Below, in pieces: positions 52,136 to 60,221 of a DNA stretch of 64,000 nucleotides; the stretch's first letter is position 1, and each line of letters starts with the position of its first letter. The notes below the pieces were generated by a model. The model did not search any database. It was not told where the DNA came from and saw only the letters and a program-made list of their open reading frames with translations. Both the position numbers and the translations under genes were made by a program. The stretch is from Sphingomonas hominis (GTDB lineage Bacteria > Pseudomonadota > Alphaproteobacteria > Sphingomonadales > Sphingomonadaceae): positions 1 through 64,000 of the forward strand of contig NZ_JABULH010000002.1 of NCBI RefSeq assembly GCF_013328205.1. Reading direction: 5' to 3'.

Positions 52136-53559
52136 CGCGTCACCCGACCCAGCCGGCGACCGACGATCGCGGCAATGCTCGCCAGCGCTACCAGCCACGC
52201 AGACAAGATGATGAGGTTGCGCGCGATCGGCGCCCGTTCGGACAGCGGATCGCGCGCGCGAAAGGCGAAGCGCGGCACCGTTCGCCAGTTATCGGCCGAC
52301 ACGCGCGGGTCGATGCCCGGGTTCGACACAGGAATTTTCTCCGCTTGCATCCGGTTCAGCGCCTGGACGAAGCGGTAACGGAACGCCTCCGTTTGACCCA
52401 GGAAGTCTTCATGCGCGGCCGGGTCGCTGCCCGACAAGGCCATCGACAATTGGCGGATCGCGATCAGCGGGCTCGCCGCCGCGAAGGCGTGGACGAAGCC
52501 GTTCTGCCGCTCCTGACGCGCGGCGGCATCGGTCGCGGCGCGTGCATAGAGATCGGTGGACAGGCGTTCGCCTTCCATCGCGACCAGTCCCGCATATTGC
52601 ACCGGCATGTCCTCGATCCGGCTGACACCGTAGCGGGCGAGCGTCCGCGCCTTGAACCCGGCGAAATACGGATCGTCGGGATCGTGGCTGTCGCCGATCC
52701 GGGCGAGGTCGCGGTGGATCGCCACCTCCGTCTCGATGCGGGTCGGCAGGATGGCGCGCGACGCCGCCACGCCTGGCAGCGCGCGCGGCAGCAGGATCAC
52801 GCCGACGATCCACACGCCCATCAGCACCGCCAACGCATCGCGCGAACGCGCGGCCAGCGCGGAGACGACGACCGCCAGCCCCGCCCAGATCAGCAGCCAG
52901 GCGGAATACCCCAGGATCAGCAGCAGCGCCGCGCTCCAACTCGCGCCCTCGGTGGTCGCCGTCAGCCACAGCAGCGCGACAAAGGCCGGCGTTCCGATCG
53001 CCAGCGCGATCGCGGCATGACCGAGCAGCTTGCCTGCGAGCAGGCGACGCCCGTCGAGCCCCTGCGCCAGCAGCAGCCGCAACGTTCCCCGCTCACGCTC
53101 GCGCGCCACGGCCGTGAAGGCCAGAAAGATCAGCAGCAGCGGTGCGAGCGTCTGGAGAACGAAGGCGGGAGTCAGTTGACCGAAGCGAACCAGCAGCGAC
53201 GATTGCCGCGCTTCGGCGAAATTGGCGCTGTTCTGCCGGTGGCCTTCGAGGAACACGGTGGTGCCGGTGAAGCCGTCCACGCCCGCGTCGAAGAAGGCGA
53301 GCGGCGGTAGCGGACGGAACACGAACTGCCCGTAATGTACCATCCGGTGCGGATGGCGTGCGGGCTGCTGGTCGAAATCGCGGTCGGTGCCGGCCTGGTA
53401 CCGCGTCCGGTCCGCATCGATGACCGCGCGCCGTTCGAGGCTGACGAAGGTCGCCGCCAGCACCAGCACGACCAGCAACGCGGTCGCGATCACGCCGGCA
53501 CGATTGCGCGCCAGCGCCCGCCATTCCTCCCGCGCAATGCGGATAACCGCCCCGCTCAT
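52132..53559 (-). CDS. ABC-2 type permease with DUF3526, first
   Basis: Membrane subunit of 475 residues with the same layout as its neighbour: helix 1 (GVIATALLVVLVLAATF), periplasmic region (about 45-125), helix cluster (about 130-270) with AVARERERGTLRLLLAQGLDGRRLLAGK as coupling element, DUF3526 periplasmic region (about 270-440), and terminal helix (LIILSAWLVALASIAAIV). It starts in an ATGA overlap with the ATPase stop and ends in an ATGA overlap with the second permease. Large periplasmic loops distinguish it from simple NodJ/DrrB permeases and suggest work on a periplasmic partner or substrate. Confidence 0.85.
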   Translation of the reverse strand: MSGAVIRIAREEWRALARNRAGVIATALLVVLVLAATFVSLERRAVIDADRTRYQAGTDRDFDQQPARHPHRMVHYGQFVFRPLPPLAFFDAGVDGFTGTTVFLEGHRQNSANFAEARQSSLLVRFGQLTPAFVLQTLAPLLLIFLAFTAVARERERGTLRLLLAQGLDGRRLLAGKLLGHAAIALAIGTPAFVALLWLTATTEGASWSAALLLILGYSAWLLIWAGLAVVVSALAARSRDALAVLMGVWIVGVILLPRALPGVAASRAILPTRIETEVAIHRDLARIGDSHDPDDPYFAGFKARTLARYGVSRIEDMPVQYAGLVAMEGERLSTDLYARAATDAAARQERQNGFVHAFAAASPLIAIRQLSMALSGSDPAAHEDFLGQTEAFRYRFVQALNRMQAEKIPVSNPGIDPRVSADNWRTVPRFAFRARDPLSERAPIARNLIILSAWLVALASIAAIVGRRLGRVTR

Positions 53560-54329
53560 GCCGCAACCTGCGGCCGGGCGTAACGGGCGTGCAGCGCGTT
53601 GAGATCGAAGCGCGCCGACCCGCTGTCGGCCTGCCGCTCTTCCTCGATCCGTCCGTCCGCCAGGAATCCGATCCGGTCGGCGACGTCGACCGCGCTCAGC
53701 AGATCGTGCGTCACCATCAGCACGGCGACGCCGCGGGTGCGGGCGGTGGCGAGCAAGCGATTGAACTCCAGCGTCGCCTGCGGGTCCAGCCCGGACGTCG
53801 GCTCGTCGAGCAACAGCACCGGCACGTGCCGCGCTAGCGCCAGCGCGATCGCCACCTTCTGCCGCATGCCCTTGGAAAAGCCGCCGGTGCGCGCGTCCCA
53901 GGCGTGGCGGGGCAGGGCAACCGCGTCCAGCGCGGGGTCAATCACCGTCGCGCCGCTGCGATCGGCACCGGCGAGCGAGAGAAAATAATCGAGATTCTCG
54001 CGCGCGGTCAGATGCTCGTAGAGCGCGACGCTCTCGGGCACGTAGGCGAGCTGCGCGCGTGCCCCCTGCGGATCGGCAGCGGGATCGATGCCGCACACCC
54101 GCACGATGCCGGCGGACGGCGCGATGAAGCCGAGCAGCGCGGCCAACGTCGTCGACTTGCCTGCGCCATTGCCGCCGAGCAGCGCGTAGATCTCGCCCGG
54201 TCCTACGCGGAGATCGAGCCCGCGCAGCACCTGACGCGATCCGTAGCTGTGGCGCAGGTCATGAATGACGATCCCGCGCTCGTCATCCGCGCGCGCTTCC
54301 GTCGAGCTGTCGCCAACCGTCATCAACAT
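53556..54329 (-). CDS. ABC transporter ATP-binding protein
   Basis: Nucleotide-binding subunit of about 257 residues. Walker A is GGNGAGKST (about 52-60), the Q-loop and signature region read TGGFSKGMRQKVAIALAL in place of the classic LSGGQ, and Walker B is VLLLDEPTSGLD, with VTHD as the switch histidine. This matches the ABC-2 exporter class (CcmA/NosF-like). The ATG at 54329 follows AAAAGG; in-frame ATGs at 54323 and 54392 are alternatives. It leads the operon with two DUF3526 permeases and the M14 protein, and is divergent from a TonB receptor across about 100 bp. Confidence 0.88.
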   Translation of the reverse strand: MLMTVGDSSTEARADDERGIVIHDLRHSYGSRQVLRGLDLRVGPGEIYALLGGNGAGKSTTLAALLGFIAPSAGIVRVCGIDPAADPQGARAQLAYVPESVALYEHLTARENLDYFLSLAGADRSGATVIDPALDAVALPRHAWDARTGGFSKGMRQKVAIALALARHVPVLLLDEPTSGLDPQATLEFNRLLATARTRGVAVLMVTHDLLSAVDVADRIGFLADGRIEEERQADSGSARFDLNALHARYARPQVAA

Positions 54330-54426
54330 CCGAAACCTTTTCATCTTGCAACGCAGCATGACCCCACTATGCAACAGTGTATCATCACGCAACCCCGGTG
54401 CTGACCGGAAAGGGAAACGTTACATC

Positions 54427-56550
54427 ATGACTAAGTTCGGCCATGGCTCGCGCCGGTGCGCGATCACGGGCGTGTCGTCGCTCGGGCTGCTCGCCGCTTT
54501 GCTCGCCCCCACGACCGTTATCGCGCAGCAAGCCGGTCCACCCACCCCGGCCGTTGCCGAAACGGTTGGCGCGACCAGCGTCGACGACATCGTGGTCCTC
54601 GGCAGCCGACGCATCGACCGCGTCAACGGCTCCGACGTGGTGACCGAGCGCATGTCGCAGGCGAGCATCGCGCTCGATCGCAGCATCCTCGACGATTACG
54701 GCGTGCGCCGTTTGTCCGACGCGCTGGAGCTGGTCAGCGGCATCTCGCAGCAGAACAATCTGGGCGGCCTGCGTGACAATTACGCGATCCGCGGCTTCCT
54801 CGGCACGCCCGACACTGGTGCTGAATATTTCGTCGACGGCTTTCTCGCCAACCGCGGCTTCGGCCCGCCGCGCGATCCCGCCAACGTGGAACGGATCGAG
54901 GTGCTGAAAGGGCCGGTCGGCGCGGTGTTCGGCACGGTCGATCCGGCGGGTCTGGTCAACGTGGTGACCAAGAAGCCGCAATTCCGCACTGGCGGCGGCG
55001 CGGTGGCGAGCGGCGGATCGTTCGGCACGTTCCGGGTGGAGGCCGACGTCGAATCCGCGCTCGACCCGACATTCTCCATCCGCCTCGTCGGCGCGCTGGA
55101 GAATAGCGACGGTTACCGCGACTTCGTTGACCTGCGCCGCCGCTTGTTCGCGCCGTCGGCTAGCTGGCGGCCGATGCCCGGTACGACGCTCACCTACCAA
55201 GGCGAATATGTCCAATTCCGCGCGCCGTTCGACCGCGGCATCCCGGCGGTGAACGGCGATCCCGAGGCGGTGCCGCGCGACCGCTTTCTCGGCGAACCCG
55301 CCGACGGGCGCGTATCGTCGAGCAACTGGCGCCACGAACTGACGCTGGAGCAGGATTTGGGCGGCAGTTGGACCCTGGCCGGCGGCACGGCGTATCGCGA
55401 CGCGCGCATTCGCGGCTTCTCGACCGAGGCATCGACGCCGCCGGTGGGCGGCGTGCTTACCCGCCAGCGTCGGTATCGCGACTGGAACCTGACCGACTGG
55501 TCGGGGCGCGCCGAAGTGCGTGGCACGGTGGAAGCGTTCGGCACCCACCGGCCGAGCGTCGGTGTCACGCTCTACGACCTCGATTTCGACACCTATCAGG
55601 AGCGGTTCCGGCCGAGCGCGACGCGGCCTTACCCGATCAACGTGTTCGATCCGGTTTACGGCGGCGTCGCCGGACCGTTGACGCCGTTCACGGTCACCAA
55701 CGAGCGGCGAAAGGCGGTGGCGGGTTACGCCCAGGATATGTGGGAAGCGACGGACAGCATCAGCTTCGTCGCTGGCCTGCGTTACGAACATCTGGATCAA
55801 ACGATCGACAACATCCGCACCGGCCAGGTCAGCCGTTTGAAGCGCGATCCGCTGGAGTTTCGTGGCGGCGTGCGTTTCCGCCCCGATCCGCGCTTCGCCT
55901 TCCACGCCAATTGGGGCGAGGGGTTCCGAGCCAACAGCAGCGTGGGGCGTGACGGACAGGCGTTCGCACCCGAGACGGGCAAGGGCTATGAAGTCGGCGC
56001 CAAGGTCGTGCTGCCCAGCTTTCGCGCGGCGGCGAGCTGGTTCAGCGTGTCGAAGCGCAACATCCTGGCGACCGATCCCATCGACGTGAACTTCCTGGCG
56101 ACCGTGGGGCGTATCCGGTCGCGCGGCGTTGAGCTGGACGGCGAAGTCGATCTCGCCCGCGGTGTCCGGCTGATCGGCAATTACGCCTTCGTCGATGCCG
56201 AGGCGCGCGATCCCGCTTTCCCCAGCGCCGACGTGCTCAACGTGCCGCGCCATTCGGGCACGCTGCAAGTGTTCGCGACCCTGCCGGTCGCCGGCCGCGA
56301 TCTCGACCTCAGCGTGGGCGGAACCTATGTCGGGCCGCGCGCCGCCGCGCTGGACGGCGGCAGCCTGCGATTGGAAGATTACGTCAAGGCCAAGGCCAGC
56401 GTCGCTTATGCCGTGACCGACCGCGTCACCGCGCGCGTCGAGGTCGACAACATCCTCGACCAGACCTACGCGCAGAGCAGCTACAGCGCGTTGTGGATCT
56501 TCCCCGGTGCGCCGCGTTCCGTGCTGGCGTCGCTGGCCTTCCGTTACTGA
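54427..56550 (+). CDS. TonB-dependent siderophore-type receptor
   Basis: Outer-membrane receptor of 707 residues in the FhuA/FoxA-like class. A signal peptide of about 35 residues (RRCAITGVSSLGLLAALLAPTTVIAQ) is followed by the TonB-box region DDIVVLGSRRIDR. The plug (about 75-190) has LSDALELVSGISQQNNLGGLRDNYAIRGF and VERIEVLKGPVGAVFGTVDPAGLVNVVTKKP. The barrel ends in PRSVLASLAFRY. The ATG at 54427 is chosen for the signal peptide; AAAGGG lies rather far upstream. It is divergent from the ABC-2/M14 operon and convergent with znuD. The ligand may be a metallophore or a peptide; the neighbouring Zur and ZnuD raise the option of a zincophore. Confidence 0.88.
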   Translation: MTKFGHGSRRCAITGVSSLGLLAALLAPTTVIAQQAGPPTPAVAETVGATSVDDIVVLGSRRIDRVNGSDVVTERMSQASIALDRSILDDYGVRRLSDALELVSGISQQNNLGGLRDNYAIRGFLGTPDTGAEYFVDGFLANRGFGPPRDPANVERIEVLKGPVGAVFGTVDPAGLVNVVTKKPQFRTGGGAVASGGSFGTFRVEADVESALDPTFSIRLVGALENSDGYRDFVDLRRRLFAPSASWRPMPGTTLTYQGEYVQFRAPFDRGIPAVNGDPEAVPRDRFLGEPADGRVSSSNWRHELTLEQDLGGSWTLAGGTAYRDARIRGFSTEASTPPVGGVLTRQRRYRDWNLTDWSGRAEVRGTVEAFGTHRPSVGVTLYDLDFDTYQERFRPSATRPYPINVFDPVYGGVAGPLTPFTVTNERRKAVAGYAQDMWEATDSISFVAGLRYEHLDQTIDNIRTGQVSRLKRDPLEFRGGVRFRPDPRFAFHANWGEGFRANSSVGRDGQAFAPETGKGYEVGAKVVLPSFRAAASWFSVSKRNILATDPIDVNFLATVGRIRSRGVELDGEVDLARGVRLIGNYAFVDAEARDPAFPSADVLNVPRHSGTLQVFATLPVAGRDLDLSVGGTYVGPRAAALDGGSLRLEDYVKAKASVAYAVTDRVTARVEVDNILDQTYAQSSYSALWIFPGAPRSVLASLAFRY

Positions 56551-56581
56551 TCGCTGGCGAAAAACCGTGTTCGCGTAACGG

Positions 56582-56609
56582 AACGGCGGCAGGGTCACCT
56601 GCCGCCGTT
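56582..56609. terminator. Strong bidirectional hairpin between convergent receptors
   Basis: AACGGCGGCAGG (56582-56593) pairs perfectly over 12 bp with CCTGCCGCCGTT (56598-56609) around GTCA. It lies between the ends of two convergent receptor genes. On the plus strand GTCATTTCT follows. Its placement and stem make it the clearest terminator in the window. Confidence 0.8.
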
Positions 56610-56616
56610 GTCATTT

Positions 56617-58776
56617 CTACAGGCCGAAGCGGATCGTCGCCCGCAGATCGCGCCCGGCGAGCGGGGCGAAATCCTTCAGGAAGCTCGCGTGCCGGCGTGC
56701 CACCACGTCGAACAGATTGTTCGCCGACAACAGCAATGTCGTCTTGTTGTCACGCCCGAACGGCCGCAGCGACACGCTGGCATTGACCAGGGTGTAATCG
56801 TCGGTCGGCGTCTCGAACGCCGCGATCCGGTTCTGCTCGAACACGTGCTCTACCTCGGCCCGCGCCGTCACGCGATCGCCCTGCGCCTCGATACCGCCCA
56901 GCAGCCGCAGCGGCGGGATGCGCGGCACCGGGCCGCCATCGCGAATGCTGGCGTGGACGTAGTCGGCCACGCCGTCCAGGTTCAGGCTGTACTGACCAAC
57001 CGTGGCGAGGCGCACCGAAGCGTCCGCCTCGAACCCGTAGAAGCGCGCGCCGGCCTGCTGATACTGGAAGCAAGGCAGGTCGACCTCGCGGCCCGACGGG
57101 TCCGCCGCCGCCTGGCACACCGCCTGTCCGACCTGATTCTCGAAGATGAAGTTCTTGAACCAATTGTGATAGGCCGACGCGTCGAAGCTGAAGCCGTCCC
57201 CATGCGCGTGCAGCGTCGCTTCTACGCCCCACGACCGTTCCTTGCGGAAATCGGGATTGCCCAGTTCGTACGCCTGGGTGCCGGCGTGGCCGCCATTCGC
57301 GAACAGTTCCTCACCCGATGGCGCGCGCTCCGTCCGTGACCCGTTCAGGCCGAGGCGGATGCCCTCGACCGGTGAGAAGGATGCGCCCAGTGAGCCCGAC
57401 AATGCGCCGAAGTCGCGGTCGCCGCGAAAATAACGCAGATCGCCGCTGGCCGTCTTGGCCTGCTGCTGCGTCCACTCGTACCGTAAGCCGCCTTCGGCCT
57501 TGAAGCCGCCGAAATCGATCTGCTGGAGCGTGAACAGGCCGGTCTGATTGGTCTCGTTGCGCGGCAGGAACGCTTCCTCGCCCTGCACGTCGAACTGCCG
57601 GTTGAAATATTGCACGCCGCTCGCGCCCTGCCAGCCGCCGCGGTTGGCCTGAACCAGCTCCAGCCGTCCCTCCAGCCCGTTGTTGCGGAACGTGGTGGCG
57701 ATCTCGCCCGATTCCTCCACCTCGTAATGGCGATAAGTGGCCTGGCCCGCCCGCACGCGGATGCGGTCAAGGAGACCACCGCCGGTTTCCACTTCGCCGC
57801 GCAGGTCGACGCGGTTCTGGACGATGTCCAGGCGCGGCGCCTCCTGCTCCTGGCCGACTTCCGTCGCGTAGCGGACGGGGATACCGTAGAAACTGTCGTA
57901 ATGGCTGTACGATACGCCCAGGTGGCCGGTGTCGGTCACGATCGACGCGCCCGCGCCCGCGGTCCAGGTCTCGGACGCGCTGTTCGGCAGGCGATTGCGG
58001 AGCGCGGCGTTGCCGGCGAAGTCGATCGGCTCGCCGGGCTGACCATCCTCCCCGATCCCGACGTCCTGCGGCAGCCCGACCTGCGACAGGGCCGCAGCGC
58101 GCGCGCTTCGCGACAGCACGTAACCGCCGACCTCGAGATCGTCGGTCTTGCTGTACGAACCATCGGCATGAAGCACGAGCTTGCCGAGCGCGAGATCGGC
58201 AGCGGCAGCGCCCGACCGCTCGTTGGCGGCCGAGCCGTAATTGCCGATCGCGTTCACGCGGTAACCCGCTTCCGGGATCGTGCGCGGGATGCGCAGGTCG
58301 ACGACGTTGACGACGCCACCCACCGCCGAGGACCCGAACAGCAGCGCCGACGGACCACGCAGCACCTCCACCCGCTCGGCAAGCAGCGGGTTGATCGCAA
58401 CCGCGTGATCGACGGAGGTGTTCGACACGTCGATCGAACCGATGCCGTCGGTCAGGACGCGCACGCGCTCGCCCTGCAGACCGCGCAGCACCGGACGCGA
58501 CGCATTGGGGCCGAAGGAGGTGGCCGACACGCCAGGCTGACGCGCCAGCGTTTCGCCGATCGTCGGCCGCAATTCTCTGGTCAACTCTTCGCCGGTGACG
58601 ATGGAGGTGCCCTGGAGCACGTCCGCCTCGCTCTGTTGGAACGGCGCGGTGACGATGATGTCGCCGCGTCGCGCGGGCGCGGTCGGCTCGGACTGGCCCG
58701 GCCCCGTGGTCTGCGCCAGGGCAGGGGCGGCCATGCCGATGGCCAACAGGCTGACGCCGAACCGCAATCCGTTCAT
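56617..58776 (-). CDS. znuD: ZnuD-like TonB-dependent zinc receptor
   Basis: Outer-membrane receptor of 719 residues. The signal peptide (MNGLRFGVSLLAIGMAAPALAQ) is followed by DIIVTAPFQQSEADVLQGTSIV. The plug contains RPTIGETLARQPGVSATSFGPNASRPVLRGLQGERVRVLTDGIGSIDVSNTS. The barrel ends in ARRHASFLKDFAPLAGRDLRATIRFGL, where HASFLKD-APL-GR is characteristic of the ZnuD/zinc-piracy group. The start at 58776 has AGGAAG nine bases upstream. Divergence from a zur gene with a symmetric site between them supports zinc import under Zur control. A haem or copper ligand is the main alternative. Confidence 0.9.
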   Translation of the reverse strand: MNGLRFGVSLLAIGMAAPALAQTTGPGQSEPTAPARRGDIIVTAPFQQSEADVLQGTSIVTGEELTRELRPTIGETLARQPGVSATSFGPNASRPVLRGLQGERVRVLTDGIGSIDVSNTSVDHAVAINPLLAERVEVLRGPSALLFGSSAVGGVVNVVDLRIPRTIPEAGYRVNAIGNYGSAANERSGAAAADLALGKLVLHADGSYSKTDDLEVGGYVLSRSARAAALSQVGLPQDVGIGEDGQPGEPIDFAGNAALRNRLPNSASETWTAGAGASIVTDTGHLGVSYSHYDSFYGIPVRYATEVGQEQEAPRLDIVQNRVDLRGEVETGGGLLDRIRVRAGQATYRHYEVEESGEIATTFRNNGLEGRLELVQANRGGWQGASGVQYFNRQFDVQGEEAFLPRNETNQTGLFTLQQIDFGGFKAEGGLRYEWTQQQAKTASGDLRYFRGDRDFGALSGSLGASFSPVEGIRLGLNGSRTERAPSGEELFANGGHAGTQAYELGNPDFRKERSWGVEATLHAHGDGFSFDASAYHNWFKNFIFENQVGQAVCQAAADPSGREVDLPCFQYQQAGARFYGFEADASVRLATVGQYSLNLDGVADYVHASIRDGGPVPRIPPLRLLGGIEAQGDRVTARAEVEHVFEQNRIAAFETPTDDYTLVNASVSLRPFGRDNKTTLLLSANNLFDVVARRHASFLKDFAPLAGRDLRATIRFGL

Positions 58777-58818
58777 GTAATCACTTCCTCGTACCGATTT
58801 TCTCGCGGCTAACCAGAA

Positions 58819-58833
58819 TGATATCACGTATCA
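58819..58833. promoter_or_regulatory. Candidate Zur operator between znuD and zur
   Basis: TGATATCACGTATCA has perfect 5-bp arms TGATA/TATCA and contains the 8-bp palindrome TGATATCA. It sits 43 bp before znuD and 127 bp before zur. A second AT-rich element AATGTTACTTTATGTAT (58840-58856) is next to it. Fur-family regulators bind such AT-rich symmetric sites, but this does not match a consensus I can quote with certainty. Confidence 0.45.
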
Positions 58834-58959
58834 AGAGGGAATGTTACTTTATGTATCCGTCGGGCGAGCGGCGGCCAGGGTCCCGGTTTGGCGCTCAACA
58901 ATCGCGTGCGCGGTGGCTCGTCATTGCTCCGATCGCGCCGACGCCCTAGATACCGTCTC

Positions 58960-59433
58960 ATGATCCACGCCGCCCATCAGCATCAGGAACCCGAGGGTGG
59001 CGCATTGGCGGATGCCGCGCGTGTGGCGTTGCAGGACGCGGGCGAACAATGGACCCCGATGCGGGCGCAGGTATTCGACGTGCTCGCTTCCTTCGCGAAG
59101 CCGGCATCGGCTTATGATCTGGCCGAGCATCTGTCGCGCGCGCAGGGACGGCGCATCGCGGCGAACAGCATCTACCGCATCCTTGATCTGTTCGTCGCGG
59201 CAAACGTGGCGCAACGCGTCGAGAGCCAGAATGCGTATGTCGCCAACGTGCATCCCGGATGCCGGCACGATTGTATCTTCCTGGTCTGTGACCAGTGCGG
59301 CGCCGCCGACCACGTCGACGACGACAAGATTGCCAGCAGCATCCGCCACGCCGCGGAAGGCAGCGGCTTCGCGCCGACCCGCCCGGTGATCGAAGTGCGG
59401 GGAACCTGCCAACGCTGCCGCGAGCGCACCTGA
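58960..59433 (+). CDS. zur: Fur-family zinc regulator (Zur)
   Basis: Repressor of 157 residues. The winged helix (about 20-85) has EQWTPMRAQVFDVLASFAKPASAYDLAEHLSRAQGRRIAANSIYRILDLF. The C-terminal metal and dimer domain has HPGCRHDCIFLVCDQCGAADHVDDD and a final CQRC, giving the two CxxC pairs for structural zinc. The histidine/cysteine pattern (HDCIFLVCDQCG) and the lack of Fur's HHDH stretch favour Zur. The ATG at 58960 gives the standard length; upstream in-frame residues are arginine-rich and unlike the family. Divergent from znuD. Confidence 0.88.
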   Translation: MIHAAHQHQEPEGGALADAARVALQDAGEQWTPMRAQVFDVLASFAKPASAYDLAEHLSRAQGRRIAANSIYRILDLFVAANVAQRVESQNAYVANVHPGCRHDCIFLVCDQCGAADHVDDDKIASSIRHAAEGSGFAPTRPVIEVRGTCQRCRERT

Positions 59434-59683
59434 CCCGCGGGGCAGTGCTTCTTCAAGCCGTAACGGCGAACCTATCAATACGCATTAAGCGGTCAACCAT
59501 ACCACCCGCCCCACGAGGCTGAGCGCCGACCGGCCGATCGCTTTAGTCGCTGTCTGCTCGTCAGACTTGGCCGATTCAATCATTCGTCGCACCGCTACGC
59601 ACTATGGTCGCTGGCGAGCAACTTCTGTCACGGAAGTGCTGTGGATCGGACTGGTCCAACCCGCGGGGCAATAGTGGCCGCAC

Positions 59684-59950
59684 TCAACCGGCGAGGCGCT
59701 GTCCGTAGCCCATCGCCTGCGCCGCCACCGCCACTTGCGTCCGATTGTGCACGTTCAACTTCCGCATCAACGCAGTCATATGCGCCTTCACCGTCGCTTC
59801 CGCGATGCCGAGATCGTAGGCGATCTGCTTGTTGAGCAGGCCCGACCGCACGCCCTGCATGACTTTGAGCTGTGTGGGGGTCAGCCGCGCTGCGGCCGGC
59901 ACGAACTCCACCACCGTGCCGAAGGTGTTGTGACGCTGATGCTGGTCCAT
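59684..59950 (-). CDS. Stand-alone LuxR-type HTH regulator
   Basis: An 88-residue protein made almost only of a GerE/LuxR DNA-binding domain: LTPTQLKVMQGVRSGLLNKQIAYDLGIAEATVKAHMTALMRKLNVHNRTQVAVAAQ (about 23-78, in parts). No receiver or ligand domain precedes it. GGGAGG six bases before the ATG shows the start is real, so it is not simply a truncated response regulator lacking its 5' end here. It is divergent from gntP across 270 bp and may take part in control of the gluconate genes or act elsewhere. The LNKQIA...TVKAHM pattern is nearest to NarL-type response regulators. Confidence 0.82.
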   Translation of the reverse strand: MDQHQRHNTFGTVVEFVPAAARLTPTQLKVMQGVRSGLLNKQIAYDLGIAEATVKAHMTALMRKLNVHNRTQVAVAAQAMGYGQRLAG

Positions 59951-60090
59951 GCGCTGCCTCCCTATGAACGTTGCCGTGTCACGCCGTGTCGCTGGCGTGC
60001 CCGAAAACTTGTTATGTCACCGTGATAGATGAAGTGGTCCAACAGGTTCAAGCATTATTCGTCGCAAAAGACGATATCCGCTTGCTTCGG

Positions 60091-60128
60091 CCCATTTCTG
60101 TCATACAGGTTGTGACAGCGAAAATGGG
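60091..60128 (+). promoter_or_regulatory. Nested inverted repeats upstream of gntP
   Basis: Outer arms CCCATTT (60091-60097) and AAATGGG (60122-60128) enclose inner arms TGTCA (60099-60103) and TGACA (60113-60117). The part CTGTCATACAG (60098-60108) is itself symmetric in the TGTnnnACA form bound by FadR-type GntR proteins. It lies about 95 bp before gntP, so it could be the operator for the GntR at 61584 or an RNA hairpin in the leader. Confidence 0.4.
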
Positions 60129-60221
60129 TGCGCGGTTTGACGCACTCGACGTGGGGAGGTGGGCGATGGTGACCGGGCGCAGCGACGTACGTGAGTTAAA
60201 TCCGTCCGATCGGCGCGTCGC

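Noticed and set aside
54346-54393. Three GCAAC repeats between the ABC ATPase and TonB receptor as operator
   Set aside because: Spacing is uneven (23 and 18 bp), the shared core is only five to six bases, and no symmetric site is formed.
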